Under the pieces are notes generated by a model, which saw only the letters and a list, made by a program, of their open reading frames with translations, was not told the DNA's origin and did no database searches. Both the position numbers and the translations under genes were made by a program. From Agaribacterium sp. ZY112 (lineage in GTDB: Bacteria > Pseudomonadota > Gammaproteobacteria > Pseudomonadales > Cellvibrionaceae), in NCBI RefSeq assembly GCF_041346925.1, contig NZ_CP166840.1, positions 930,001 to 994,000 on the forward strand: a stretch of DNA of 64,000 nt, in the 5' to 3' direction. This document shows positions 41,742 through 50,299 of the stretch, in pieces. Each line of letters starts with the position of its first letter. Position 1 is the first letter of the stretch.

Positions 41742-42317
41742 ATGATGAATTATAAGCAAGTGACAGTTCTCTTGGTTTGCTCATTTTTATCACTCCTTGC
41801 TCAGGTTTGGGCTCAAGATTCGACTCTAGTCCAAGAGCCGCATTTGCATACTAAGCATGTTCAAGAGACTGGGCAGTATAGAAAGCCTGGTGCCGCAGTA
41901 TGGTTGCTTGGTGAGCAAATCCGCGAAGCGTATGTGGGTGAGCAGGGGCAGCTTCAATATCAAATACAAACAAAGGCTGCCACAGGTGTTGTACGTGTTA
42001 CTGTCAGTGTTAAGGGCTCGAGTGCTGTTATTGATATTGCCGCTGCAAGCTATGAGTTTGACCTTAGTCAGGGGCCTGCCAAGCTTATTTTTGATTATGA
42101 TGCTCAAGCACTTGGAACAAGCTACCTTAATTTTTATATCGAATACCAAGGTTCAGCACGTGCCTTTGTTAGAGCTGTGGAGGTGGTTGATGAGATGGCA
42201 CTTCAAACTCGTCAACTTAAGAGTCTTACCACTAAGTCTGAAACGGGCAAGCTTCGCTACCACGATATGCCTGCTCAAGAAACCGTATCCCCTTCTTCTG
42301 CCGATAAAACGCAATAA
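41742..42317 (+). CDS. Exported protein of unknown function, partner of metalloprotease lipoprotein
   Basis: I do not recognise this 191-residue protein. It has a signal peptide (about 1-24, ending VWAQD), a beta-rich middle (about 60-145) that could be a single Ig-like or C2-like sandwich, and a polar tail with no cysteine in the mature part. GGAGG lies 7 nt before the ATG, and the gene starts 2 bp after the protease stop. The two are probably one transcript and may work together at the cell surface. Confidence 0.65.
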   Translation: MMNYKQVTVLLVCSFLSLLAQVWAQDSTLVQEPHLHTKHVQETGQYRKPGAAVWLLGEQIREAYVGEQGQLQYQIQTKAATGVVRVTVSVKGSSAVIDIAAASYEFDLSQGPAKLIFDYDAQALGTSYLNFYIEYQGSARAFVRAVEVVDEMALQTRQLKSLTTKSETGKLRYHDMPAQETVSPSSADKTQ

Positions 42318-42321
42318 GTAA

Positions 42322-42337
42322 CTGTAAGTTCATACAG
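42322..42337. promoter_or_regulatory. LexA (SOS) box upstream of uvrD
   Basis: CTGTAAGTTCATACAG fits the CTG-N10-CAG LexA consensus, with the favoured flanking A/T (CTGTA and ATACAG). It ends 20 bp before the uvrD ATG. E. coli uvrD is also LexA-controlled. A -10-like TACAAT (42345-42350) lies just downstream, so LexA would block RNA polymerase. Confidence 0.7.
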
Positions 42338-42356
42338 GTATTGTTACAATACCTGT
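42334..42356. promoter_or_regulatory. Perfect 10-bp palindrome abutting the uvrD start codon
   Basis: ACAGGTATTG and CAATACCTGT flank a 3-nt centre. The right arm ends one base before the uvrD ATG, and the left arm shares four bases with the LexA box. It could be a second operator or an RNA hairpin hiding the start site. No ribosome site is present. Confidence 0.6.
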
Positions 42357-42357
42357 T

Positions 42358-44514
42358 ATGGACGTATCTGACTTACTCAACTCTTTAAATGACAAACAGC
42401 GTGAAGCGGTTTGTGCTCCTTTGGCTAATCAGCTTGTGCTTGCGGGTGCCGGCTCAGGCAAGACGCGGGTCTTAGTTCAGCGTATTGCTTGGCTGATGAA
42501 AGTCGAGCATCTAAGTTCCCAGCAAATACTTGCGGTGACCTTTACCAATAAAGCTGCAGCTGAAATGCGTGAGCGTTTAAGTCAGCAAATTGGTGATGAA
42601 CACTCTTTGCGCTCTATGTGGGTGGGCACCTTCCACGGTTTAGCGCATAGGCTTTTGCGCCAACATTGGCAGCAAGCTAAGTTGCCGCAGAATTTCCAAA
42701 TCTTAGATAGTGATGACCAATTGCGTTTGATTAAACGCATTTATCAAGAGCTGAAGATTGATGATAGCCGCTGGCCCCACCGTCAGGCGCAAGGCTTTAT
42801 CAACGGTAAAAAAGATGACGGTCTACGCGCTGCTTATATTCAAGACAGTTTTGATCCGTACACCCAAGTGATGAAGCAGATCTACCATGCTTATGAAGAG
42901 GCTTGTGAGCGTTCCGGCTCGGTTGATTTTGCCGAACTGTTACTGCGTAGCCACGAGCTCTGGTTAAATAATGCTGATTTACTTGCGCACTATCAGTGTC
43001 GTTTTAAAGCGATTTTGGTGGATGAGTTTCAAGATACCAACAGTATTCAATATGCTTGGTTGCGTGTATTAGCTGGCCAAGAATCCGCGCTCACTGTTGT
43101 CGGTGATGACGACCAAAGTATTTACGGCTGGCGTGGCGCCAAAATAGAGAATATTCACAAGGTGCAGCAAGATTTTGCACCAGTGCAGGTAACAAGGCTA
43201 GAGCAGAATTACCGATCAACCTCGACCATCTTGAATGCAGCCAATGCTGTAATTGAGAACAACGGCGATAGACTTGGCAAAACCCTCTGGACAGAGGGCA
43301 GTGAAGGTGAAGCCATTGATCTTTATGCCGCTTTTAATGAACAAGATGAAGCACGCTATATTGTTGATCAGGTTCATAAGTGGATAGAAGATGGCGCAAC
43401 AGCGTCTGAGATCGCCCTGCTCTACCGCAGTAATGCCCAGTCTCGAGTGCTCGAAGAAGCCTTTATTCGCGCTGATGTACCCTATCGAATCTATGGCGGC
43501 CAGCGTTTCTATGAGCGGCTAGAAATCAAAAACGCCCTAGCTTATATGCGCTTAATGAGTAACCGCAATGATGACAACGCCTTTGAACGTGTTGTTAACA
43601 CCCCTACTCGTGGTATTGGTAATAAGACACTGGAAACCTTGCGCTTATTTGCCCGTGACCAAGGCAGTTCGATGTTTGATGCTGCCCAAGCAGCGATTGC
43701 CAATAATGTATTTAGCGCTCGAGCAGCGAATGCGCTTAAGCTGTTTTTAAGCTTACTTGATACGCTAGAAGAGCAGTGCTTTGAACAAAATCTCGGTGAT
43801 ATAGCTTCGGTCATTGTTGAAGGTTCGGGTCTGATTGATTTTCACCAGCAAGAAAAAGGTGAACGTGGTCAGGCCCGTGTAGAAAACTTACAGGAATTGG
43901 TTAGCGCCTGTCGTGTTTTTGAAGCCGATGATGACGATGTAGCCGTACTTGATGCGTTTCTTGATCGAGCGGCATTAGATGCGGGTGATGCCCAAGCTGA
44001 TGATTATGAAGAAGCTGTGCAAATGATGACCTTGCACAGTGCTAAAGGCCTAGAGTTCCCAATGGTCGTGCTTGCAGGTATGGAAGAGGGATTGTTTCCC
44101 CATCGCATGAGTGCCGAAGAGCCGGGTCGCTTAGAAGAAGAGCGCCGCCTTGCTTATGTTGGCCTAACTCGCGCTATGCAAAAGTTGGTGCTTACTTATG
44201 CCGAAAGCCGAAGAATGTATGGTAAAGAAACCGTTAATTCACCTTCTCGCTTCACTCGTGAGATCCCTGCGCAATATATAAAAGAAGTGCGTATGAAAAA
44301 AGCGATAAGCCGCCCCACTAGTTTTCAGCAGCAAAGCTTAAGTGACACCGTGCCCGGTATGAACTTGGGGCAACAAGTGAGCCACCCCGTCTTTGGTGAA
44401 GGTACGATTTTAGCAATTGAAGGCCAAGGTGCTGGTGCACGCCTGCAAATTAATTTTGCTAGTGAAGGTACAAAGTGGTTGATGCTGCAGTACGCAAAAC
44501 TAGACGTTCTTTAA
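42358..44514 (+). CDS. uvrD: DNA helicase II (UvrD)
   Basis: UvrD is a superfamily 1A 3'-5' helicase for nucleotide excision and mismatch repair. The 718-residue product has Walker A GAGSGKT (Lys35), motif II VDEFQDTNSIQY, motif III GDDDQSIYGWRGA and motif VI VGLTRAMQKL. A C-terminal Tudor-like tail carries VSHPVFGEGTILAIEGQG. Length and tail separate it from Rep. It has no Shine-Dalgarno site; the ATG directly follows a palindrome and a LexA box, so a leaderless or very short leader transcript is possible. Confidence 0.96.
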   Translation: MDVSDLLNSLNDKQREAVCAPLANQLVLAGAGSGKTRVLVQRIAWLMKVEHLSSQQILAVTFTNKAAAEMRERLSQQIGDEHSLRSMWVGTFHGLAHRLLRQHWQQAKLPQNFQILDSDDQLRLIKRIYQELKIDDSRWPHRQAQGFINGKKDDGLRAAYIQDSFDPYTQVMKQIYHAYEEACERSGSVDFAELLLRSHELWLNNADLLAHYQCRFKAILVDEFQDTNSIQYAWLRVLAGQESALTVVGDDDQSIYGWRGAKIENIHKVQQDFAPVQVTRLEQNYRSTSTILNAANAVIENNGDRLGKTLWTEGSEGEAIDLYAAFNEQDEARYIVDQVHKWIEDGATASEIALLYRSNAQSRVLEEAFIRADVPYRIYGGQRFYERLEIKNALAYMRLMSNRNDDNAFERVVNTPTRGIGNKTLETLRLFARDQGSSMFDAAQAAIANNVFSARAANALKLFLSLLDTLEEQCFEQNLGDIASVIVEGSGLIDFHQQEKGERGQARVENLQELVSACRVFEADDDDVAVLDAFLDRAALDAGDAQADDYEEAVQMMTLHSAKGLEFPMVVLAGMEEGLFPHRMSAEEPGRLEEERRLAYVGLTRAMQKLVLTYAESRRMYGKETVNSPSRFTREIPAQYIKEVRMKKAISRPTSFQQQSLSDTVPGMNLGQQVSHPVFGEGTILAIEGQGAGARLQINFASEGTKWLMLQYAKLDVL

Positions 44515-44594
44515 TTTGTAAAAACACCTTATATCACTCGAAGTAAGGCTCTTGCTGGTGTTAACCTAAGCTTTTTAACTTCAAGGTGTACTGA

Positions 44595-45887
44595 ATGAGC
44601 GCGTGTAAGATCGTAATTGTTGGTGGCGGTGCAGGTGGTTTAGAGTTAGCTACAAAACTGGGGCGTTATTATCGCAACAAAGATGACGCTTCAGTGTTAT
44701 TGCTAGATAAACATGCTTTCCATATATGGAAGCCTCTATTGCATGAGGTGGCTTCTGGTAGCATGAATGCCGAGACCGAAGGTCTCGATTATCGTCAGCA
44801 TGCTGCAAATAATGGCTTCGAATTTCAAATGGGCTGTTTAAATGACATTGATCGCGACAATAAGCAGTTAAAACTCGATGCGATTAATGATGTCAGTGGC
44901 GAAGTACTCGTTCCCGAGCGCACTATCAGCTACAACATTTGTGTACTTGCGCTTGGCTCAGTGACCAACGATTTTGGTGTTCCGGGAGTCAAACAGCATA
45001 GCTATAGTCTTGATGACACTCAGCAAGCAGCTCGTTTTCATAAACGGGTCTTTAACCAGTTTATCCGTCTTAAAGCGCTTGGCGCTGACAAACCCTTACG
45101 TATTGCCGTGGTGGGCGCAGGTGCCACAGGCGTTGAGCTAACAGCAGAGCTTTATCAACTAGCAGAATCACTCAAGATGTATGGCTTTAAAAACGTTGAT
45201 CGAAGCAGCTTGCAAGTGCAATTGATTGAGGCTGGCCCTCGTGTGCTTGCTGCCCTACCTGAGCGCATTAGTGATAGAGCCAGTGAGATTCTTAAAAAAC
45301 TAGGTACAGAATTACACTTAAGTACTCGAGTAAATGAAATCTGCGAAAACGGCCTTAAAATTAATGATGGCGAGTTTCTCGAGGCGGATCTATTGGTTTG
45401 GTGCGCAGGTGTTAAATGTCGAGACTTTTTAAAAGACATAGGTGGTCTTGAAACCAATCGAGCCAATCAAGTGGTTGTTAATGACTTTCTACAAAGTAGC
45501 ATCGACAGCGATATCTTTGCTTTAGGTGATTGTGCGGCATTAACACAAGCGGATGGTAGCCAAGTGCCTCCTCGTGCTCAGTCGGCACATCAAATGGCAT
45601 CTCAAGTGTATAAAAACATCAAACTTCGCTTAAGTGATCGCCCAGAGCAGAAGTTCGAATATAAAGATCACGGCTCGCTTGTTTCCTTTGCAAACTATTC
45701 GTCCGTGGGGGTTTTACGTGGGCTTGTACGAGAGCGCGTGTTTGTTGAAGGCTCAATTGCTAAGCGTCTTTACGTTTCACTATATCGCTTACATCAAGTC
45801 GCTTTGCACGGATATTTTCGAACGGGCTTGTTAATGTTAGTGAGCAAGCTTAGTAAGAAGCTGCGGCCTGTACTTAAGCTTCATTAA
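44595..45887 (+). CDS. ndh: Type II NADH:quinone oxidoreductase
   Basis: Ndh is a monotopic membrane flavoprotein that passes electrons from NADH to quinone without pumping protons. The 430-residue product has the FAD motif VGGGAGGLELATKL (residues 9-22) and the NADH motif VVGAGATGVELTAEL (about 170). A later FALGDCAAL block contacts FAD. The C-terminal amphipathic region (RLHQVALHGYFRTGLLML) fits membrane attachment. A 13-bp palindrome follows the stop codon. Confidence 0.93.
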   Translation: MSACKIVIVGGGAGGLELATKLGRYYRNKDDASVLLLDKHAFHIWKPLLHEVASGSMNAETEGLDYRQHAANNGFEFQMGCLNDIDRDNKQLKLDAINDVSGEVLVPERTISYNICVLALGSVTNDFGVPGVKQHSYSLDDTQQAARFHKRVFNQFIRLKALGADKPLRIAVVGAGATGVELTAELYQLAESLKMYGFKNVDRSSLQVQLIEAGPRVLAALPERISDRASEILKKLGTELHLSTRVNEICENGLKINDGEFLEADLLVWCAGVKCRDFLKDIGGLETNRANQVVVNDFLQSSIDSDIFALGDCAALTQADGSQVPPRAQSAHQMASQVYKNIKLRLSDRPEQKFEYKDHGSLVSFANYSSVGVLRGLVRERVFVEGSIAKRLYVSLYRLHQVALHGYFRTGLLMLVSKLSKKLRPVLKLH

Positions 45888-45921
45888 TCAGCTTCTGATG
45901 AGTCGGCCAGTGGCGACTTAG

Positions 45922-45954
45922 ATAAGCTAAGAGACTTTAGCTCTCTTAGCTTAT
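45922..45954. promoter_or_regulatory. 13-bp inverted repeat with -10 hexamer upstream of TRAP binding-protein gene
   Basis: ATAAGCTAAGAGA and TCTCTTAGCTTAT form a perfect 13-bp stem with a 7-nt centre. A perfect TATAAT (45952-45957) overlaps the right arm, 20 bp before the dctP-like start. No T tract follows, so an operator over a promoter is more likely than a terminator for ndh. Confidence 0.6.
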
Positions 45955-45976
45955 AATGCCCGCCTTTCTCACGTAA

Positions 45977-47119
45977 ATGGAATCTTTTGTGTCGGCACGA
46001 TATCAACCTTGGTGGATGCCCACCGCGCTTGCAGCTCTATTATTGCTATCTGTGGCTCTTTTCGCCGCACTTGTTATTGGTTCAGCCAAAGCAAAACCTG
46101 CACTAATGCTCACTGAAGGCGAGAAAAACCGTGAAATTTTTGAGTGGGACTTAGTAACCAGCTGGCCTAAACGTTTTCCTGGGCTTGGCATGGGTCCTGA
46201 AATGTTTGCGGAAAAAGTGTTGGCGATGAGTGATGGCCGCTTAGTTATCACTGTGCATGGTGGTAATAGTATAGTGCCTGCATTGGGAGTGTTTGATGCA
46301 GTGAGCTCGGGTTCTGTTGAAATGGGGCACAGCTCAGCATATTACTGGAAAGGTAAAATTCCAGCGGCTGTGTTTTTTACCTCAGTACCTTTTGGCATGA
46401 CAGCACAAGAATACAATGCGTGGATCAGTTATGGTGGCGGTTTAGAGTTATGGCGTGAACTTTATAAGCCCTACAACCTTATCCCTTTTCCCGGTGGTAA
46501 TACTGGGGTGCAAATGGGGGGTTGGTTTAATGTCGAAATTAACGATGTTAGTGATATTCAAGGGCTTAAAATGCGCATCCCAGGTCTCGGCGGAGAGGTG
46601 TTTAGTCGCAGTGGTGGAACAGCGGTGAATATCCCAGGCGCTGAACTTTTCAATGCCTTACAAACAGGGGTGATTGATGCAACGGAGTGGGTTGGCCCCT
46701 ATAACGATTTAGCTATGGGTTTTCACCAAATCGCTAAACACTATTATTACCCAGGTTGGCATGAGCCGGGCCCGGCTATGGAATTTACTGTAAACAAAAC
46801 AGCTTATGACAGTCTGCCTAAAGACTTACAAGAAATTATTGATGTGGCAGCTAAGGCGGTTAATCAACAAATGCTTGATGAGTACCAAGGTCGATCACAG
46901 ACGGCCTTGATTGAACTAAAGCAGGTCTATGGCGTCGATATACGACGTTTCCCTGAGAGTGTACTTGCTGTTTATAGAAAGAATGCGCTTGCGCTTTATG
47001 AAGAACTATCTAAAGGCGATGAGCAGTTTGCCAAGGTATATCAGAATTATTGGCAATATTTAGAGTCGGCAAGAAACTATAGTGAAATAGGTGAAAAAGC
47101 CTATCTTGAATTACGCTAG
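45977..47119 (+). CDS. TRAP transporter substrate-binding protein (DctP/TakP-like)
   Basis: This periplasmic receptor would deliver an organic acid to a TRAP permease. The 380-residue product has an N-terminal hydrophobic segment (about 16-37) serving as signal or anchor, then WDLVTSWPKRFPGLG, a pattern of the TakP-like 2-oxoacid binding group. The signature ALQTGVIDATEWVGPYND follows near residue 225. No ribosome site precedes the ATG; a GTG four codons later is an alternative. The matching permease genes lie 1.1 kb away on the opposite strand. Confidence 0.88.
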   Translation: MESFVSARYQPWWMPTALAALLLLSVALFAALVIGSAKAKPALMLTEGEKNREIFEWDLVTSWPKRFPGLGMGPEMFAEKVLAMSDGRLVITVHGGNSIVPALGVFDAVSSGSVEMGHSSAYYWKGKIPAAVFFTSVPFGMTAQEYNAWISYGGGLELWRELYKPYNLIPFPGGNTGVQMGGWFNVEINDVSDIQGLKMRIPGLGGEVFSRSGGTAVNIPGAELFNALQTGVIDATEWVGPYNDLAMGFHQIAKHYYYPGWHEPGPAMEFTVNKTAYDSLPKDLQEIIDVAAKAVNQQMLDEYQGRSQTALIELKQVYGVDIRRFPESVLAVYRKNALALYEELSKGDEQFAKVYQNYWQYLESARNYSEIGEKAYLELR

Positions 47120-47167
47120 TGAACGGTCATAGACGTTTTAATATTTTTTTATCCCTGAGGAATAATA

Positions 47168-48124
47168 ATGGCAAAAGGATTAATTATCGGTGGCGTTACA
47201 GCGCTTGCTCTTGCAGGAGCTGCTGTTGGTTACCAATCGTGGATGCATCAACAAGTAGAGTCAAAGATTGATGCACTTATGCTTAAAATTGAGCAAAATC
47301 CAGAGATTGTGGATGTTGCTTATGAAGATTTAAATGTTTCTTTTACTGGGGATATAGAGCTTCTTAATATTTCACTTCTTACTTCAGAAAGTGATGACCC
47401 TGTTGTTTTTCGTTCCTTAAGAGTCGAAGATTACGATATTCAGCATGAGATACCTCATTATGTAAATGTTGCCTTGCAGGGCTTAAAGTTGCCAGATGAT
47501 TTTATTGCTGAGCTTCAACAAGATCAAGGTGCTTTTTCCGATTATTTAAAGTCCATTGGTGTTGAAGATACCCTGCCTTTAGATGCAAAATTTTCTTATG
47601 TTTTTGATGAAGAAAATAGCCAAACCCAAACGACAAATTTAGAAATTGGTTTGGATAAAGTGATGAGTTATAAACTCGATTGGGTGAGTAAAGATATCCC
47701 CTTAGAGGCTCTATATTCAGATCCAAGTAATGAGGTTGAGCAAGCGACGGCATTAGCAGCCATGATGAAAGGCAGTTTTCCAAAGCTTGCCATGAGTATC
47801 AGTGATCAGGGAGGTTTACCGGTTTTTTTACAAGAAGTGGCTGATGAGCGCGAACAAAGTGTTCAAGAGCTTAATTCCAACTGGTTAGCTATGGCCAATA
47901 TGCAGTCACAAATGATGTTGCCGCCAGCTGTACAGCCAGCAGCTTCAGATGCTATTTCACAAGTTGCTGTATTTTTAGATGGTGGTAAAAGCTTAAGTAT
48001 TAGTTTTGAGCCTCAGCACGATGGTAGTATCGAAAGCTTAAGCCCACTATTGATGCAGGCCTATATGAGTGGTGATTATCAAACGATCTTAGATTTACTT
48101 AATCTTAAAGTACTTGCTATCTAG
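47168..48124 (+). CDS. Membrane-anchored protein of unknown function
   Basis: The 318-residue product has one N-terminal membrane helix (about 4-22), then a region alternating beta strands and short helices up to the end. It is acidic and lacks cysteines. The short N-terminal anchor and the layout around DLNVSFTGDIELLNISLL recall DUF945 or AsmA-like periplasmic proteins, but I cannot assign it. GAGG lies upstream. It sits 48 bp after the TRAP binding-protein gene and ends at a two-way terminator, so co-transcription is likely. Confidence 0.6.
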   Translation: MAKGLIIGGVTALALAGAAVGYQSWMHQQVESKIDALMLKIEQNPEIVDVAYEDLNVSFTGDIELLNISLLTSESDDPVVFRSLRVEDYDIQHEIPHYVNVALQGLKLPDDFIAELQQDQGAFSDYLKSIGVEDTLPLDAKFSYVFDEENSQTQTTNLEIGLDKVMSYKLDWVSKDIPLEALYSDPSNEVEQATALAAMMKGSFPKLAMSISDQGGLPVFLQEVADEREQSVQELNSNWLAMANMQSQMMLPPAVQPAASDAISQVAVFLDGGKSLSISFEPQHDGSIESLSPLLMQAYMSGDYQTILDLLNLKVLAI

Positions 48125-48141
48125 TGATGCCATGTTGTTAG

Positions 48142-48178
48142 AAAAAAGCCCAGGTTTGCTAGGAGCCTGGGCTTTTTT
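48142..48178. terminator. Bidirectional terminator
   Basis: A stem of about 11 bp (AAAAGCCCAGG and CCTGGGCTTTT) has A runs on the left and T runs on the right. It ends transcription both from the rightward unknown gene and from the leftward TRAP permease gene starting its stop at 48190. Confidence 0.9.
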
Positions 48179-48189
48179 ATGGCTGCTAA

Positions 48190-49554
48190 TTAAGCTTTTA
48201 AGCTATAGGGTAGCCAAGTAGCAATCTCTGGCACAAAGGTAAGCAGTATTAGCATCAATAATTGAATGCCAATAAAAGGAATAACCCCTCGGTATATGGC
48301 GCTTGTTTTAATAGACTTAGGCGCAACACCTCTAAGATAAAATAAAGCAAAACCAAAAGGCGGGGTTAAAAAACTGGTTTGTAAATTAATGGCAATCATA
48401 ATGCCAAGCCACAGCGGGTCGAAACCAAGCATCAATAATGGCGGCGCTATTAATGGCACCACTACAAAGGTGATTTCAATAAAGTCTAATATAAACCCGA
48501 GCAAAAAAATCAGTAGCATAACCAGTAGCAATGCACCGTAATGCCCACCAGGTAGGTTGCTGAAAATATCCTGCATCATATGTTGGCCGCCAAAACCGTG
48601 GAAGACCAAAGAAAATAGTGAAGCACCAAGCAAAATAGCAAAGACCATTGCTGTAACCGTTGTGGTACTGTCTAGGACATCAGTTAATACCGAACGATTA
48701 AGCCGCCCACGTTGCCAAGCAAGTATAAAAGCGGCAAGAGCACCGACGCCTGCTGCTTCAGTTGGTGTGGCGCTGCCACTTATAATGGAGCCTAATACCA
48801 ATACGATTAACAGCAGTGGTGGGGCAATACTTGTCAGTAATTTTTTTGCACTAACTTTATGTTCATCATTAACAGCGGGGGCATGTTCAGCTTTAAATTT
48901 TCCAATGAACAGTAAATAGATAAGGTAGAGCGCGACTAAAATAAGGCCAGGCCCTATGGCTCCCATAAACAGGTCGCCTACGCTGATAGGGCTAATGCTG
49001 ATATTGCCAAGCTCGAGTTGAGCTTGTTGGTGAGCGCTAGAAATAATATCACCCAACAATACTAAGGCTATGCTCGGTGGGATAATTTGGCCCAAGGTGC
49101 CTGTTGCACAAATAGTACCGCAGGCAAGCTCTGGGCTATAACCGCGCTTAAGCATGGTTGGTAAGGATATTAACCCCATTGTGACAACAGTGGCGCCAAC
49201 AATACCTGTGCTGGCAGCGAGCATGGCTCCAACGACAACAACACTTAAACCCAAGCCTGCAGGCAAGCGACTGCATAAGCTGCCCATATTCTCGAGAAGC
49301 TCTTCTGCCACCTTGCTGCGTTCAAGCAGAACACCCATCAAAATAAAGAGTGGGACAGCGATTAATGTGCCGTTGTTAATGGTGCCAAATACTCGGTCAG
49401 GGTAGGCAAGCAGTAAGCTCGCATCAAAAATGCCCGCGACAATGCCAAAGCCTGCAAATAAGAGCGATACACCGGCCAAAGTGAAAGCAACGCTATAACC
49501 CAGCATTAGAGCTGCACAAATACAGATAAAAAGAACAAGGCTGATGTATTCCAT
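48190..49554 (-). CDS. dctM: TRAP transporter large permease subunit (DctM)
   Basis: DctM is the ion-coupled transport subunit of TRAP systems. The 454-residue product is strongly hydrophobic, with about twelve membrane helices. Family blocks include GNIVAATxT-like stretches around GATVVTMGLISLPTMLKRGYS, GTLGQIIPPSIALVLLG and PTEAAGVGALAAF. The ATG overlaps the dctQ stop by one base (TAATG). Transcription runs towards the shared terminator. Confidence 0.92.
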   Translation of the reverse strand: MEYISLVLFICICAALMLGYSVAFTLAGVSLLFAGFGIVAGIFDASLLLAYPDRVFGTINNGTLIAVPLFILMGVLLERSKVAEELLENMGSLCSRLPAGLGLSVVVVGAMLAASTGIVGATVVTMGLISLPTMLKRGYSPELACGTICATGTLGQIIPPSIALVLLGDIISSAHQQAQLELGNISISPISVGDLFMGAIGPGLILVALYLIYLLFIGKFKAEHAPAVNDEHKVSAKKLLTSIAPPLLLIVLVLGSIISGSATPTEAAGVGALAAFILAWQRGRLNRSVLTDVLDSTTTVTAMVFAILLGASLFSLVFHGFGGQHMMQDIFSNLPGGHYGALLLVMLLIFLLGFILDFIEITFVVVPLIAPPLLMLGFDPLWLGIMIAINLQTSFLTPPFGFALFYLRGVAPKSIKTSAIYRGVIPFIGIQLLMLILLTFVPEIATWLPYSLKA

Positions 49555-50087
49555 TAATTAGCCTGCTCATGTTTGAGGCTGATGATAAGCAGCTGTTTAG
49601 CTACTTCACTAAGCGCCTGTAAGGCAAGTAAGAAACCGGCTGCTGGAGCTAAGCTTTTAAGAAGGAAGATTAACGGCAACCCTCCGGGGTTGAGAGACGA
49701 TTCCTGAATGCGCCAGCTCTGCAACATGCTGTGCCAACTAATCGCAGTAATAAAGATCGCAAAAGGCAATAAAAATAAAATACTGCCGATTAAATTTACC
49801 CAGGCTTGGCCTTCAGGCTTAAAGCGGCGGTAGAAAATATCCACCCGGACATGCTTATCCTGTTGCAGGGTATAGGCCAAAGTAAGCATAAACAAAAAAG
49901 CATGGGCGTAAGCGATGCTTTCCTGAACAGCAGTAGAGCCAAAGTTGAAGACCCGAGCGAGCACAATGCCACTGACACACAGGGTCATAAAGAGCAGCAG
50001 CCAGCGTAAAAGTGCAGCTATATTGCTTTGCAGGCAGTTTATGTTGTTATTGAGCTGCTGTAATAGGCGCACTAGGGCGTTGGGCAT
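49554..50087 (-). CDS. dctQ: TRAP transporter small permease subunit (DctQ)
   Basis: DctQ is the four-helix partner of DctM. The 177-residue product has hydrophobic segments at about residues 24-46, 60-78, 97-117 and 138-158. The family motif QDKHVRVDIFYRR lies between helices two and three. It is the first gene of the dctQM pair. The substrate-binding protein is encoded convergently at 45977-47119 rather than in this transcript. Confidence 0.88.
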   Translation of the reverse strand: MPNALVRLLQQLNNNINCLQSNIAALLRWLLLFMTLCVSGIVLARVFNFGSTAVQESIAYAHAFLFMLTLAYTLQQDKHVRVDIFYRRFKPEGQAWVNLIGSILFLLPFAIFITAISWHSMLQSWRIQESSLNPGGLPLIFLLKSLAPAAGFLLALQALSEVAKQLLIISLKHEQAN

Positions 50088-50299
50088 AACATTCCTTGTC
50101 TAAGGTCATCTTGGGCGCTGGCATTATATAGTAAAGCCTTTAAGAACCCCTTTCCTTTGCCAGAGTCACTGGCTGATTTCGTACTTACTATTTGATTTTA
50201 TTGAGTTTTTTATTTTTATTTGTCTAGATGAGGAAAATAAAAATGAGTATTATGCCGGCAAATTAATCGCCGATGGAATAAACGACCTAAGAGGGATAT

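Noticed and set aside
41857..42321. 154-codon plus-strand frame overlapping the exported partner gene
   Set aside because: The overlapping frame at 41742 has a strong ribosome site and a signal peptide, and this frame lacks both.
45934..45957. Rho-independent terminator for ndh
   Set aside because: The stem is strong, but no T tract follows in either direction and a consensus TATAAT overlaps the arm, so an operator reading is preferred.
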